Positions 25,234 through 33,395 of a DNA stretch of 45,342 nt are shown here, piece by piece. Numbering within the stretch: the stretch's first letter is position 1; each line of letters begins with the position of its first letter. The stretch spans positions 1-45,342 of the forward strand of contig JAFEFW010000624.1 in assembly GCA_018240405.1 (NCBI GenBank), written 5' to 3'. The position numbers and the translations under genes are program-made. Source of the stretch: Pseudomonadota bacterium (GTDB lineage Bacteria > Pseudomonadota > Alphaproteobacteria > Acetobacterales > Acetobacteraceae). A model generated the notes under the pieces. That model had not been told where the DNA came from. It was given only the letters and a program-made list of their open reading frames with translations, and searched no databases.

Positions 25234-25467
25234 CTATTCGGGCGCCGAAGTTTGCAAGGCGAGAGCGTGCAGTTCGCCACCCATCCGGCCGCGGAGAGCG
25301 GCATAGACCAGCTGGTGTTGGCGCACGCGCGACAGCCCGCGGAACTGTTCACTGACCACGGTGGCGGCATAGTGGTCGCCGTCTCCCGCGAGGTCCTCGA
25401 CCTTCACGACAGCGTCCGGCAGGGACGCCTTGATCAGGGACTCGATTTCGTTCGCCGCCATCGCCAT
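25234..25467 (-). CDS. bolA: BolA family protein
   Basis: A 77-residue BolA-fold protein with the typical LPDAVVKVEDLAGDGDHYAATVVSEQFRGLSRVRQHQLVYAAL sequence. The GDHY and RVRQHQLVY motifs hold the conserved His residues that ligate the cluster shared with Grx4. The variant with a Gly-Asp-Gly-Asp-His stretch resembles the BolA2/IbaG-type subgroup. It begins 13 bases after the purL stop and ends 24 bases before grxD, so all three are co-transcribed. The role is Fe-S or iron handling together with grxD. Start could be the second Met (MAMA), which changes nothing in function. Confidence 0.95.
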   Translation of the reverse strand: MAMAANEIESLIKASLPDAVVKVEDLAGDGDHYAATVVSEQFRGLSRVRQHQLVYAALRGRMGGELHALALQTSAPE

Positions 25468-25480
25468 GCCGGAACTCCTG

Positions 25481-27670
25481 TCAGACCGTGTCCATCAGCG
25501 CTGGGAAGAAGCGCTCATGCGCCGCGCGCAGGGCAGCGATGGATATTGTGCCCCCGTCGGGCAGAGTCAAATTCTGCCCGCCGGACGTGCCTAGCCGCGT
25601 GGCCGGGATGTTAGCGGCCTCAGCCACACGGATAAACGCGGCGTGGTCTGGTACGGCAACGATGTAGCGACCCTGGTCCTCACCGAACCAGAAGGCGTGG
25701 CCGGGGATGTTGGGCGGATGTGCCGACAGCCGGGCGCCGACGCCGCTGGCCATCGCCATCTCGGCGACCGCGACCAGAATGCCACCGTCGCTGATGTCGT
25801 GGCACGCCCGGATCGTGCCATTCAGGATGTGGGTGCGGACGAAATCACCATTGGCCCGCTCCGCGGCAAGGTCCACTGGCGGTGGTGGGCCGTCTTCCCG
25901 GCCGCCGATCTCCCGCAACCACAGCGATTGGCCGAGCCAGCCCGCGGTGGTGCCGATGAGGACAAGGTCGAGCCAGGGAGACAGGGCGATGCCCACGGCC
26001 TTGGTGACATCGTCCAGCACCCCGAGGCCGCCGATGGCGGGTGTCGGCAGGATCGCCTGGCCTTCGGTTTCATTATACAGGCTGACGTTCCCGGAGACGA
26101 CCGGGAAGTCCAGGGCCTCACAGGCGGCGGCCATGCCGCGGATGGCGGCGGCGAACTGGCCCATGATCTCGGGCTTCTCAGGATTGCCGAAATTCATGTT
26201 GTCGGTCAGCGCCAGCGGCCGCGCGCCGACGGCGGTCAGGTTGCGCCAGGCTTCGGCGACGGCCTGCATGCCGCCGGTCTCGGGATCCGCCTGGCAGTAG
26301 CGCGGTGTGCAGTCTGTGGTCAGTGCCAGCCCACGCGACAATCCGTCCAGCTTCACCACGGCGGCGTCGGCGGCGCCGGGACGCTTGACGGTCATGCCGC
26401 CGACGGTGCTGTCATACTGGTCCCAGACCCAGGCGCGTGAGGCGAGGTCCGGTGAGCCAATCAGCTTTTCCAGTCCGCGTGTCAGACCGTAGCGGTCCTC
26501 TATGCGGGCCGGATTCAGCTTTTCCCGCTTCGGGGTATCGACGGTCGGACGGGTATAAAGCGGCGCCTGGTCGGACAACGGGGCGAGGGGGATGTCCGCC
26601 TCAACCTGCCCCTGATGGCGCACGACGATGCGGCCGGTGTCGGTCAGCCGGCCGATCACCGCGAAGTCCAGGTCCCATTTCTCGAAGATCGAGCGGGCGA
26701 GGTCCTGCCGGTCAGGGCGGATGATCATCAACATCCGCTCCTGGCTTTCCGACAGCATGAACTCATACGCGGTCATGCCGGTCTCGCGCGCCGGCACCGC
26801 GTCGATATCGATCTCGATGCCAACGCCGCCCTTACCGGCCATTTCCACCGATGAACTGGTGAGGCCGGCGGCACCCATGTCCTGGATGGCGACGATGGCA
26901 TCGGTGGCCATCAGCTCCAGGCAGGCTTCGATTAACAGCTTTTCGGTGAACGGATCGCCGACCTGGACGGTGGGGCGCTTCTCCTCGGAGTCCGCGGCAA
27001 ATTCCGCCGATGCCATTGTCGCGCCATGGATGCCGTCACGCCCGGTCTTGGAGCCGACATACACGACAGGGTTGCCGACACCGGCGGCGGCGCTAAGGAA
27101 AATTCGGTCCTTCGGTGCAATGCCGACGGTCATGGCGTTGACCAGCGGATTGCCGTTGTAGGACGGATGGAAGTTGATCTCGCCGCCGACCGTGGGTACG
27201 CCGACGCAATTGCCATAGCCGCCAATGCCACGCACCACGCCGTCGATGATGCGGCGGGTCTTGGGGTGGTTCGGGTCGCCGAAGCGGAGCGCGTTCAGGT
27301 TCGCGATCGGCCGCGCGCCCATGGTAAAGACGTCGCGCAAAATCCCGCCCACGCCCGTTGCAGCACCCTGGTATGGCTCGATGAAGCTGGGGTGGTTATG
27401 GCTCTCCATCTTGAAGATGGCGGCGAGCCCGTCACCGATATCGACCACACCGGCATTCTCGCCCGGCCCGTGGATCACCCAGGGGCGCTTGGTGGGAAGC
27501 TGCTTCAGCCAGACGCGGGACGACTTGTAGCTGCAGTGCTCCGACCACATGACGCTGAAGATGCCGAGTTCGGTCAGCGTCGGCGTGCGGCCCATGATCG
27601 ACAGCACGCGCTCAAATTCTTCCCCGGTCAGGCCGAAGCTGCGGGCAAGGGACTCGTTGATCTCGGTCAT
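25481..27670 (-). CDS. purL: Phosphoribosylformylglycinamidine synthase subunit PurL
   Basis: A 729-residue small-type PurL. It shows two AIR-synthase-like halves, with the motifs [20 protein letters not shown] and [44 protein letters not shown] (ATP and FGAR binding) and a second half with [21 protein letters not shown] and [20 protein letters not shown]. It carries out ATP-dependent amidation of FGAR to FGAM, step four of purine synthesis, together with PurQ and PurS. purQ lies 11 bases upstream on the same strand. The ribosome site before ATG is poor, so translation probably depends on coupling with purQ. Length and motifs are complete, with no sign of truncation. Confidence 0.98.
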   Translation of the reverse strand: MTEINESLARSFGLTGEEFERVLSIMGRTPTLTELGIFSVMWSEHCSYKSSRVWLKQLPTKRPWVIHGPGENAGVVDIGDGLAAIFKMESHNHPSFIEPYQGAATGVGGILRDVFTMGARPIANLNALRFGDPNHPKTRRIIDGVVRGIGGYGNCVGVPTVGGEINFHPSYNGNPLVNAMTVGIAPKDRIFLSAAAGVGNPVVYVGSKTGRDGIHGATMASAEFAADSEEKRPTVQVGDPFTEKLLIEACLELMATDAIVAIQDMGAAGLTSSSVEMAGKGGVGIEIDIDAVPARETGMTAYEFMLSESQERMLMIIRPDRQDLARSIFEKWDLDFAVIGRLTDTGRIVVRHQGQVEADIPLAPLSDQAPLYTRPTVDTPKREKLNPARIEDRYGLTRGLEKLIGSPDLASRAWVWDQYDSTVGGMTVKRPGAADAAVVKLDGLSRGLALTTDCTPRYCQADPETGGMQAVAEAWRNLTAVGARPLALTDNMNFGNPEKPEIMGQFAAAIRGMAAACEALDFPVVSGNVSLYNETEGQAILPTPAIGGLGVLDDVTKAVGIALSPWLDLVLIGTTAGWLGQSLWLREIGGREDGPPPPVDLAAERANGDFVRTHILNGTIRACHDISDGGILVAVAEMAMASGVGARLSAHPPNIPGHAFWFGEDQGRYIVAVPDHAAFIRVAEAANIPATRLGTSGGQNLTLPDGGTISIAALRAAHERFFPALMDTV

Positions 27671-27681
27671 GGGTGGGTCGT

Positions 27682-28365
27682 TTACGCCGCGGCCAGAGCG
27701 TCGAACAGCGGCTTTCCGTCGGCGCCGCCCATCAGCGGGTCCACCAGATCCTCGGGATGTGGCATCAGGCCCAGCACGCGCAGATTCGGGGAGTAAATGC
27801 CGGCGATGGCCCGTGCGCTGCCGTTGCGATTAGCCTCGGCCGCGATTTCGCCGGTCCGGGTGGCATAGCGCAACGCGACCAGGTTCTCGGCCTCCAGCTT
27901 GTCGAGCATGGTGGCATCGGCGAAGTAGTTGCCGTCGCCATGCGCCATGACCGCGCGGAAGGTCTGGCCCGTCTGGTAGCGGTTGGTGAATACGGTGTCG
28001 GCGCGCTCGACTCGCAGGTGGCAGTCCATCGACAGGAAGCGCAGGCTGGCGTTGCGGAGCAGCGCTCCGGGCAGGATGCCGGCTTCGGTCAGGATCTGAA
28101 AGCCGTTGCAGACGCCCAGGATGTAGCCGCCGCGATCGGCGTGATCCTTCACCGCGCGCATGATCGGTGACTGCGCCGCCATGGCGCCGCAGCGCAGGTA
28201 ATCACCGAAGCTGAACCCGCCGGGGATGACGACGAGATCGAGACCGCCGAGGTCGGTATCCTTGTGCCACAGCATCTTCGGCGCGGTGCCAAACGAATTC
28301 TGTAGCGCGATCGCCATGTCGCGCTCCCGATTGATGCCGGGAAAGATGATGAGGCCGGCCTTCAT
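27682..28365 (-). CDS. purQ: Phosphoribosylformylglycinamidine synthase, glutaminase subunit PurQ
   Basis: A 227-residue class I glutamine amidotransferase. It starts [20 protein letters not shown], has the oxyanion motif [19 protein letters not shown], and the nucleophile Cys in [18 protein letters not shown]. The His-Glu part of the triad is in MPHPED near the C-terminus. It supplies ammonia for PurL. On most genomes purS is directly upstream, but here two envelope genes (28539-29395) and a 173-base gap stand between purS and purQ. That gap (28366-28538) has no gene and might carry an extra promoter. Confidence 0.97.
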   Translation of the reverse strand: MKAGLIIFPGINRERDMAIALQNSFGTAPKMLWHKDTDLGGLDLVVIPGGFSFGDYLRCGAMAAQSPIMRAVKDHADRGGYILGVCNGFQILTEAGILPGALLRNASLRFLSMDCHLRVERADTVFTNRYQTGQTFRAVMAHGDGNYFADATMLDKLEAENLVALRYATRTGEIAAEANRNGSARAIAGIYSPNLRVLGLMPHPEDLVDPLMGGADGKPLFDALAAA

Positions 28366-28538
28366 ACGAGGTCACTGCGGTTCAACGGAGAGAACTGCGC
28401 CGTAGTGCTGGCATCGGCTGCTAGCCATCCGCTTGGGTCGCGATCAGCCGCGGCCGACCACCTATGACCAAGAGGTCGGTGCCGTCGGATGTCGGAGGTC
28501 GGGCTAGTGCACATGACAGCCAGTATGCCCATGATCGG

Positions 28539-28976
28539 TCAGTGCGACCGATGGCAGAAACCGCAACCATCCTTCTCGACCGTCGCCAGGCGCTGGCCGA
28601 TCACGCCGCGGTCGCCCTTGGCGAACGCCTGCTGCAGCGCCAGCGCCGTGCGCTGCATCGCCGCCGGCGCGTTCTTTGCCCGCTCTGGGCTCATGTCGAC
28701 ATAATCGACAGAAGCCTGGTTCGGCGGGAACAGTTCGGCCATCCGGTTGGACCAGACCACCAGGTCGTCCGCTGCGGCACGCGCCGCGGGGAGATCGCCG
28801 CTGCCATAGGTGAATGCCCGAATCTGGTTCACGTCCGCCAGCATGGCCTGCATCGAGCGCGCCTGCTCCGTCGGCTGGCCGGCATATTTCGGCCCGCCGA
28901 TCTGGCCGCAACCGGCCAAGACTGCCGCCGAGGTGCCGAGCGCCAAAGGGAGCGCGAGGATCAGAAAACGTCTCAC
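28539..28976 (-). CDS. Cytochrome c-like lipoprotein with C-terminal CxxCH
   Basis: A 145-residue protein with lipobox LAGC (Cys23) after a hydrophobic signal, so it should be anchored on the periplasmic side. The body is helical (RSMQAMLADVNQIRAFTYGSGDLPAARAAADDLVVWSNRMAELF...). At the end is CGFCH (Cys138, Cys141, His142), a covalent haem c site, in the C-terminal place seen in cytochrome c' (class II) four-helix bundles. Its start overlaps the stop of the preceding gene as ATGA, so they are translated together. Electron transfer or gas binding is possible. Its position inside the purine operon, between purS and purQ, is unexpected. Assignment to class II is inferred from layout only. Confidence 0.75.
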   Translation of the reverse strand: MRRFLILALPLALGTSAAVLAGCGQIGGPKYAGQPTEQARSMQAMLADVNQIRAFTYGSGDLPAARAAADDLVVWSNRMAELFPPNQASVDYVDMSPERAKNAPAAMQRTALALQQAFAKGDRGVIGQRLATVEKDGCGFCHRSH

Positions 28977-29395
28977 TTCTTCGGCTCCCCGGTGTCGCGC
29001 GGCGGCGGGATTTCGACGATCTTCCAGCCCTCATCCCCCACCTTGCACCAGGTCAGCACGTAGTGGTCGGGACTGTTCCGCTGCTGGTTGAAGCGGATCG
29101 TGTAGTCGATTCTGCGGCACGGCATACCGTGGCTTTCGAAGCTTTGGATCAGCTTCACCTCGCCGGCATTCTTGGTATCCGGACTACGCCAGCGTTCAAC
29201 CGTGCCGATTGAATGACCTTCGTACAGCCGCGCCGCTGCAGCGGTCATACGGTTCACGTCGTCCGCGGGCAGTCCCGGCCAAGCCGGGATGGGCAGGCTG
29301 CTGAGATCAGCGCGGGCTACGCCGGCTTGCAGCGCCAGCAACGCCAGCGCAACGGGAGCCAACCGTCTAACATTCAACGAAATCAAAGCGGGCAT
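28973..29395 (-). CDS. Secreted protein with surface-antigen-like (17 kDa / RT0821) domain
   Basis: A 140-residue protein with an N-terminal signal (LAPVALALLALQAGVARA). The C-terminal half (GTVERWRSPDTKNAGEVKLIQSFESHGMPCRRIDYTIRFNQQRNSPDHYVLTWCKVGDEGWKIVEI) has the pattern of the RT0821/Lpp0805-type surface antigen domain: a W-N-P-like opening, Cys in MPCRR, and a late Cys before GDEGWKIVE, which could form a disulfide. It lacks the glycine-zipper membrane part of the longer 17-kDa antigens. It lies between purS (56 bases upstream) and the cytochrome gene (ATGA overlap). Function unknown; likely an envelope protein. Confidence 0.65.
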   Translation of the reverse strand: MPALISLNVRRLAPVALALLALQAGVARADLSSLPIPAWPGLPADDVNRMTAAAARLYEGHSIGTVERWRSPDTKNAGEVKLIQSFESHGMPCRRIDYTIRFNQQRNSPDHYVLTWCKVGDEGWKIVEIPPPRDTGEPKK

Positions 29396-29451
29396 GGGAT
29401 CGATTCCCTGGAAGGCGGCGCAGCGATGCGCATTCGCTACTAGCTGGTGCG

Positions 29452-29694
29452 TCAGCCGTCCACCGCCACACGAAAACTTTCTATCACCGTATTGGCCAGC
29501 AGCTTGCGGGCCATCTCCTCGGCGGCCGCTTTCGCCCGGCCAGGATCGGTTTCTGCCAGCTCCAACTCAATCACCTTGCCGGCGCGAACATCCTGTACGC
29601 CGGAGAAGCCCAAGGTGCCGAGGGCGTGGGCGATCGCCTTGCCCTGCGGGTCCAGCACGCCGTTCTTCAGCATCACCGTTACCGTCGCCTTCAC
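29452..29694 (-). CDS. purS: Phosphoribosylformylglycinamidine synthase subunit PurS
   Basis: An 80-residue PurS starting with GTG at 29694, which overlaps the purC stop as GTGA, so it is translationally coupled to purC. It begins [21 protein letters not shown], the standard PurS opening, and continues [25 protein letters not shown] to the end. PurS forms dimers that bridge PurL and PurQ in the FGAM synthase complex. Because of the two intervening genes, purS is about 1.1 kb from purQ here instead of being next to it. Confidence 0.95.
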   Translation of the reverse strand: MKATVTVMLKNGVLDPQGKAIAHALGTLGFSGVQDVRAGKVIELELAETDPGRAKAAAEEMARKLLANTVIESFRVAVDG

Positions 29695-30455
29695 TGCATC
29701 AACTCCGGCCCTTTGAGGTCGCGCATGCCCGCTTCCGGCAGAATCCCCAGGCGGCGCGCAACCTCCTGATAGCCTTCCTCGACCTTTCCCAGGTCGCGGC
29801 GGAACCGGTCCTTGTCCATCTTCTCGTTGGTCTTGCTGTCCCACAGCCGGCAGTTGTCCGGGCTGATCTCGTCGGCCAGGATGATCCGCATCTCATCGTT
29901 TTCCCACAGGCGGCCGAATTCCAGCTTGAAATCCACCAGGCTGATGCCGACCCCCAGCAGCAGGCCGGAGAGGAAGTCGTTGATGCGCAGCGCCAGTGCG
30001 ACAATGTCGTCCAGGTCGGCCGTATTGGCCCAGCCAAAGCAGGTGATGTGCTCCTCGGACACGATCGGGTCGTTCAGCGCGTCATTCTTATAATAGTATT
30101 CGATGATCGAGCGGGGCAGGCGGGTGCCTTCGGCGATGCCGAGGCGGGTCGACAGGCTGCCCGCGGCAACATTGCGGACCACGACCTCGAGCGGGATGAT
30201 CTCGACCTCACGAATCAATTGTTCGCGCATGTTGAGGCGGCGTACGAAATGGGTCGGGATGCCCATGTCGTGCAGACGAAGCATCAGGTACTCGCTGATG
30301 CGATTGTTCAGCACGCCCTTGCCGGTGATGACGCCCTTCTTGGCGCCGTTCCCGGCGGTGGCGTCGTCCTTGAAATACTGCACCAGGGTTCCCGGTTCGG
30401 GGCCCTCGAACAGGATCTTGGCTTTGCCCTCATAGAGTTGTCGGCGGCGGGCCAT
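29691..30455 (-). CDS. purC: Phosphoribosylaminoimidazole-succinocarboxamide synthase
   Basis: A 254-residue SAICAR synthetase of the short bacterial type. It starts [35 protein letters not shown], the ATP-binding segment, and has [30 protein letters not shown], which lines the CAIR site, SDDAL-like [17 protein letters not shown] and DFKLEFGR...[15 protein letters not shown]. It joins aspartate to CAIR, step eight of purine synthesis. It heads the pur operon and is followed by purS with a GTGA overlap. AAGGACTGAAAG precedes the ATG. The 156 bases upstream to the MocR gene have no gene and probably hold the pur promoter. Confidence 0.98.
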   Translation of the reverse strand: MARRRQLYEGKAKILFEGPEPGTLVQYFKDDATAGNGAKKGVITGKGVLNNRISEYLMLRLHDMGIPTHFVRRLNMREQLIREVEIIPLEVVVRNVAAGSLSTRLGIAEGTRLPRSIIEYYYKNDALNDPIVSEEHITCFGWANTADLDDIVALALRINDFLSGLLLGVGISLVDFKLEFGRLWENDEMRIILADEISPDNCRLWDSKTNEKMDKDRFRRDLGKVEEGYQEVARRLGILPEAGMRDLKGPELMQ

Positions 30456-30611
30456 CTTTCAGTCCTTTGTGGTCACCGCATCACGCGGAGCGCGTGGACG
30501 ATACGGAGCGAAGCGCGTGCGGGACGCCGTGCGACAGCAGCGCATGCCACCCACACGCGCGTCGGATATAGCAACACGGGAGACTTGGCAAAAGCTTCGC
30601 CACCGCCGCGG

Positions 30612-32021
30612 TCATACCACACCGGCAAACCGTGTCCGCCGCTCCTGCTGCAACGTGGATGTCACGAGGCGCAGGGCCCTGGCCAGCGCCTCCCGGTCCG
30701 GCGCTGCACCGAGCGACAGGCGGATTGCCTCCGGCGCCTCTCCGTCCACCCGAAACGCATCGCTTGGCACGACCGCGAGTCCATCCTGTCGGCGCAGCTC
30801 GGCAACAAAGTCCCGGCGGTCCCAGCTTTGCGGCAGGCGCAGCCATATATGCAGTCCTTCGGGATGGGCGGCAAAACTTCCGTCCGGAAGGGCGTTGCGT
30901 GCCATCCGCTGCCGGGCTGCGCTTTCGCGCCGGATCGCATCGAGAATGACGCTCGCGGTGCCCTCGCGAATCCAGGTGGCTACGAGACCGGTCAGCAGAG
31001 GCGAGGCCATTAGTATAGTGCACCGCAGTGCCTCGGCGACGCGGGCTGCGGCCTGGCCGTCCGGTGCGACCAGCCAGGCAACGCGCAAGGCCGGTGCCAT
31101 TATCTTTGACATCGTCGAGACGTGGTAGCCGCGCGCGGGATCAAGGGCAGCAAGCGCTGGTAACGGGTCGGATGGCAGCAATCCATAGGCGTCATCCTCG
31201 ATGATGCGCAGGTTGTGCTGCCGTGTTGCGTCGACGATCGCGCGGCGCCGCGGCAGGTCCATGGTGACGGTGGTGGGGTTGTGGATCGTGGGGATGCAAT
31301 AGAGCGCTTGCACCCGGGAGGTGCCGCGGCAGGCCTCGTCGATCGCCTCCGGCAGCATGCCCTGCGCGTCGGCGGCAATACCGATCAGCCGCACTCCCGC
31401 CTGTGCCGCAGCCCCACGGATCCCCGGATAGGATAGCTGATCGGCCAGGACGGCATCGCCAGGCGTGGTAATAGTCGCCAGGATCGCGGCCAGCGCGGGC
31501 TGGGCACCTGGAGAGACAAGCACACGCGCCGGGTCAAGATCACCCAGCGTCGGCCGCAGCCAGTTTGCGCCGGCCGCGGCTTCCTCAACCGTTCCGCCGC
31601 TGGCCCGGTAGGTCAGCAGTTCCGCCGGTGCAACGCCGGACAGCAGCCGCCCCAGGCCGTGGCGCAGCAGGTCGGGCAGCGACGGATCTACCGGCAGCGG
31701 CGGCAGGTTCATGCTGAGATCGACCGGTCCGTCCGTATGACCCCGGGGGGCCGCAGGCGAGGCGGTGCGCACGAACGTGCCGCGCCCGACTGTGGCCTCC
31801 AGCAGACCGCGACGGCGTGCTTCGGCATAGGCGCGGGTGATTGTGGTCAGGTCGACGCCAAGTTGCTCCGCCAGGGCCCGATGCGTCGGCAGCCTTTCGC
31901 CGGGCCGCAACTCACCGGTTTCGACGGCCTTGCCAATCGCCGCGGCGATCGCGCGATACAGCGGGCCGTTCGCGACGTCCAGCCGCGGTGCCCAGCCATG
32001 TTCAACGCGCGGCAGATGCAT
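30612..32021 (-). CDS. MocR-type regulator (GntR helix-turn-helix plus aminotransferase domain)
   Basis: 469 residues from the ATG at 32021; an ATG at 32048 gives nine more residues and would cover one operator half-site. Residues about 20-90 are a GntR-like winged helix (GPLYRAIAAAIGKAVETGELRPGERLPTHRALAEQLGVDLTTITRAYAEARRRGLLEATVGRGTFV). The rest is a fold-type I aminotransferase domain: NP (Asn in IHNPTT), EDDAYG, and the PLP Lys in STMSKIMAPALRVAW with the following Arg. MocR regulators bind DNA and respond to PLP or an amino acid (PdxR, GabR, TauR). All cofactor residues are kept. It is divergent from the DUF983 gene at 32123, with repeated operator half-sites between. Confidence 0.93.
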   Translation of the reverse strand: MHLPRVEHGWAPRLDVANGPLYRAIAAAIGKAVETGELRPGERLPTHRALAEQLGVDLTTITRAYAEARRRGLLEATVGRGTFVRTASPAAPRGHTDGPVDLSMNLPPLPVDPSLPDLLRHGLGRLLSGVAPAELLTYRASGGTVEEAAAGANWLRPTLGDLDPARVLVSPGAQPALAAILATITTPGDAVLADQLSYPGIRGAAAQAGVRLIGIAADAQGMLPEAIDEACRGTSRVQALYCIPTIHNPTTVTMDLPRRRAIVDATRQHNLRIIEDDAYGLLPSDPLPALAALDPARGYHVSTMSKIMAPALRVAWLVAPDGQAAARVAEALRCTILMASPLLTGLVATWIREGTASVILDAIRRESAARQRMARNALPDGSFAAHPEGLHIWLRLPQSWDRRDFVAELRRQDGLAVVPSDAFRVDGEAPEAIRLSLGAAPDREALARALRLVTSTLQQERRTRFAGVV

Positions 32022-32033
32022 CTTGCGTATAAA

Positions 32034-32104
32034 CCATACAAAGCCCATAAAAGTGGCGTTAGCTTACATATTGTATGGTAAGTCCTCGCAGATTGTATGG
32101 CAAG
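32034..32104. promoter_or_regulatory. MocR operator: two direct half-sites and one inverted
   Basis: TTGTATGG occurs at 32071-32078 and again at 32093-32100, 22 bases apart (two DNA turns). The longer words ATATTGTATGGTAAG (32068-32082) and AGATTGTATGGCAAG (32090-32104) agree at 13 of 15 bases. The same octamer is present on the minus strand (CCATACAA, 32034-32041). Two direct repeats plus one inverted copy between a MocR gene and its neighbour is the arrangement known for this regulator class. The sites lie between the MocR start and the DUF983 start and could control both. Confidence 0.7.
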
Positions 32105-32122
32105 AGGCGTTTAAAGGATCGG

Positions 32123-32494
32123 ATGAACATGGGCTCTCAAATCATGACGGGTATCCGGAGAGGCTTGGCGCTGCGTTGCCCCCAGTGCGGTGACGGCCGG
32201 TTGTTCGGGCGGTTCCTGAAGGTGCGGTCTGCGTGTGACGCCTGCGGTGCCGACAACACAATCTATCCGTCCGACGATGCGCCGCCATACCTGACGCTGC
32301 TGGTCGTTGGGCACGTGATGGTGCCGCTCATGCTCTGGCTCGACTTTGTGTGGACCCCGGCGCTGTGGGTGCAGTTTGCCATCTGGCTGCCGTTGATCGC
32401 GGTCATCACGATTGCCACGCTACCCTACGTCAAGGGTGCGGTCGTCGGGTTCGCCTGGGCAACCGGGGTGACGCGTCAGAGCGCCCGGCAGTAG
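32123..32494 (+). CDS. DUF983 family membrane protein
   Basis: About 123 residues. ATG codons at 32123 and 32129 are both possible after AAGGA; the upstream ATG at 32075 lies inside the operator and is rejected. DUF983 markers are clear: RRGLALRCPQCGDGRLFGRFLKVRSACDACGAD, a CxxC...CxxC zinc-ribbon-like motif, then two hydrophobic segments (LTLLVVGHVMVPLMLWLDFVW and LWVQFAIWLPLIAVITIATL). The function of DUF983 is not known. The gene is next to a MocR regulator and its operator, so PLP- or amino-acid-dependent control is possible. Its stop is 6 bases from the convergent NRDE stop. Confidence 0.9.
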   Translation: MNMGSQIMTGIRRGLALRCPQCGDGRLFGRFLKVRSACDACGADNTIYPSDDAPPYLTLLVVGHVMVPLMLWLDFVWTPALWVQFAIWLPLIAVITIATLPYVKGAVVGFAWATGVTRQSARQ

Positions 32495-32500
32495 CGGCCG

Positions 32501-33253
32501 TCAGAGTGCGTGGACCGGGATGACGGGGATGCGGCCCAGTGCCACCGGACGGAACTCCGCTTCGTGTGGTGGACCGGCCGCAAACAGCCAGTTCGGACAG
32601 CCATCGGCCCGGATGGTGAGGAACGATGACGATACGGTCGCGAAGTCACCCCGGGGCACGACATTAATTTGCTCGCCGACGCCGCCGGACTGATCGGCAA
32701 GGATCGTGCGCCAGGCACTCCAGCCATGCGGGCCGTCCGGCAAATCGTGGCACAGCCGTGGCAGGTGCCGGGCGACACGTGGGCTCTCGGGATCGTTCGG
32801 ATCGTAGGCCGTCACCATCGACACGCCATCCGGCAGGGCCACCGCTGTCGGGCGGCCCTCGCCGAGTCCGCGTACAAAAATCGCGCCGGTACGATCGGCG
32901 ACGACCATATTGAAATCGCGCCATGCACCGGCATCGACGCGAGTCACCGCTTCCGCGGCCTCCCAGGCGGTCGCGTGCCGCAGCGCCATCAACGGAAGCT
33001 CGCCACGGCTACGCTTACCCAGGATCGGACCGAGCGTACCAGCCCGGTTCAAAATGGCGGCGACGACGCCGGCACGGTTGATGCCCATCCAGGTGCCACC
33101 GGCCGTACGATCACGTCCCGCGACGACGTCGGGTTGGTCCGGCCAGTGCCTACCCGGCGGGTCCCATGGGCGCTTCCTGTGCTCGTCGCGGTTGGCAGCG
33201 AGCATCAAAGGGTAGCGGTGGTTGGGGCGGAGCAGGACGATGACGGTGCACAT
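32501..33253 (-). CDS. NRDE (TANGO2-like) family protein
   Basis: A 250-residue protein from the ATG at 33253, which places Cys at position 2 (MCTVIVLLRP), as in N-terminal-nucleophile-like members. The family name motif NRDE is at residues 21-24. GGTWMGINRAGVVAAILNRAG follows, and then RSRGELPLMAL and DFNMVVADRTGAIFV. Relatives include animal TANGO2, which is tied to haem or lipid handling; bacterial roles are unclear. An upstream in-frame ATG at 33274 would bury the Cys and is less likely. It is transcribed towards DUF983 and is 142 bases from the ABC binding-protein gene stop. Confidence 0.9.
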   Translation of the reverse strand: MCTVIVLLRPNHRYPLMLAANRDEHRKRPWDPPGRHWPDQPDVVAGRDRTAGGTWMGINRAGVVAAILNRAGTLGPILGKRSRGELPLMALRHATAWEAAEAVTRVDAGAWRDFNMVVADRTGAIFVRGLGEGRPTAVALPDGVSMVTAYDPNDPESPRVARHLPRLCHDLPDGPHGWSAWRTILADQSGGVGEQINVVPRGDFATVSSSFLTIRADGCPNWLFAAGPPHEAEFRPVALGRIPVIPVHAL

Positions 33254-33395
33254 GGACGCCGCGACGATGCCCACGGACGGCCCAGTGTCAATGGAGGCGA
33301 GGCCCGGTAGCGCGTCCCGGCTGGGATTCGACGTTGACTTGCGGCTTTGGCCTGACAGCCAGGCGCCGGGTGCGCCTTACGCGACGGCCGGCCGC

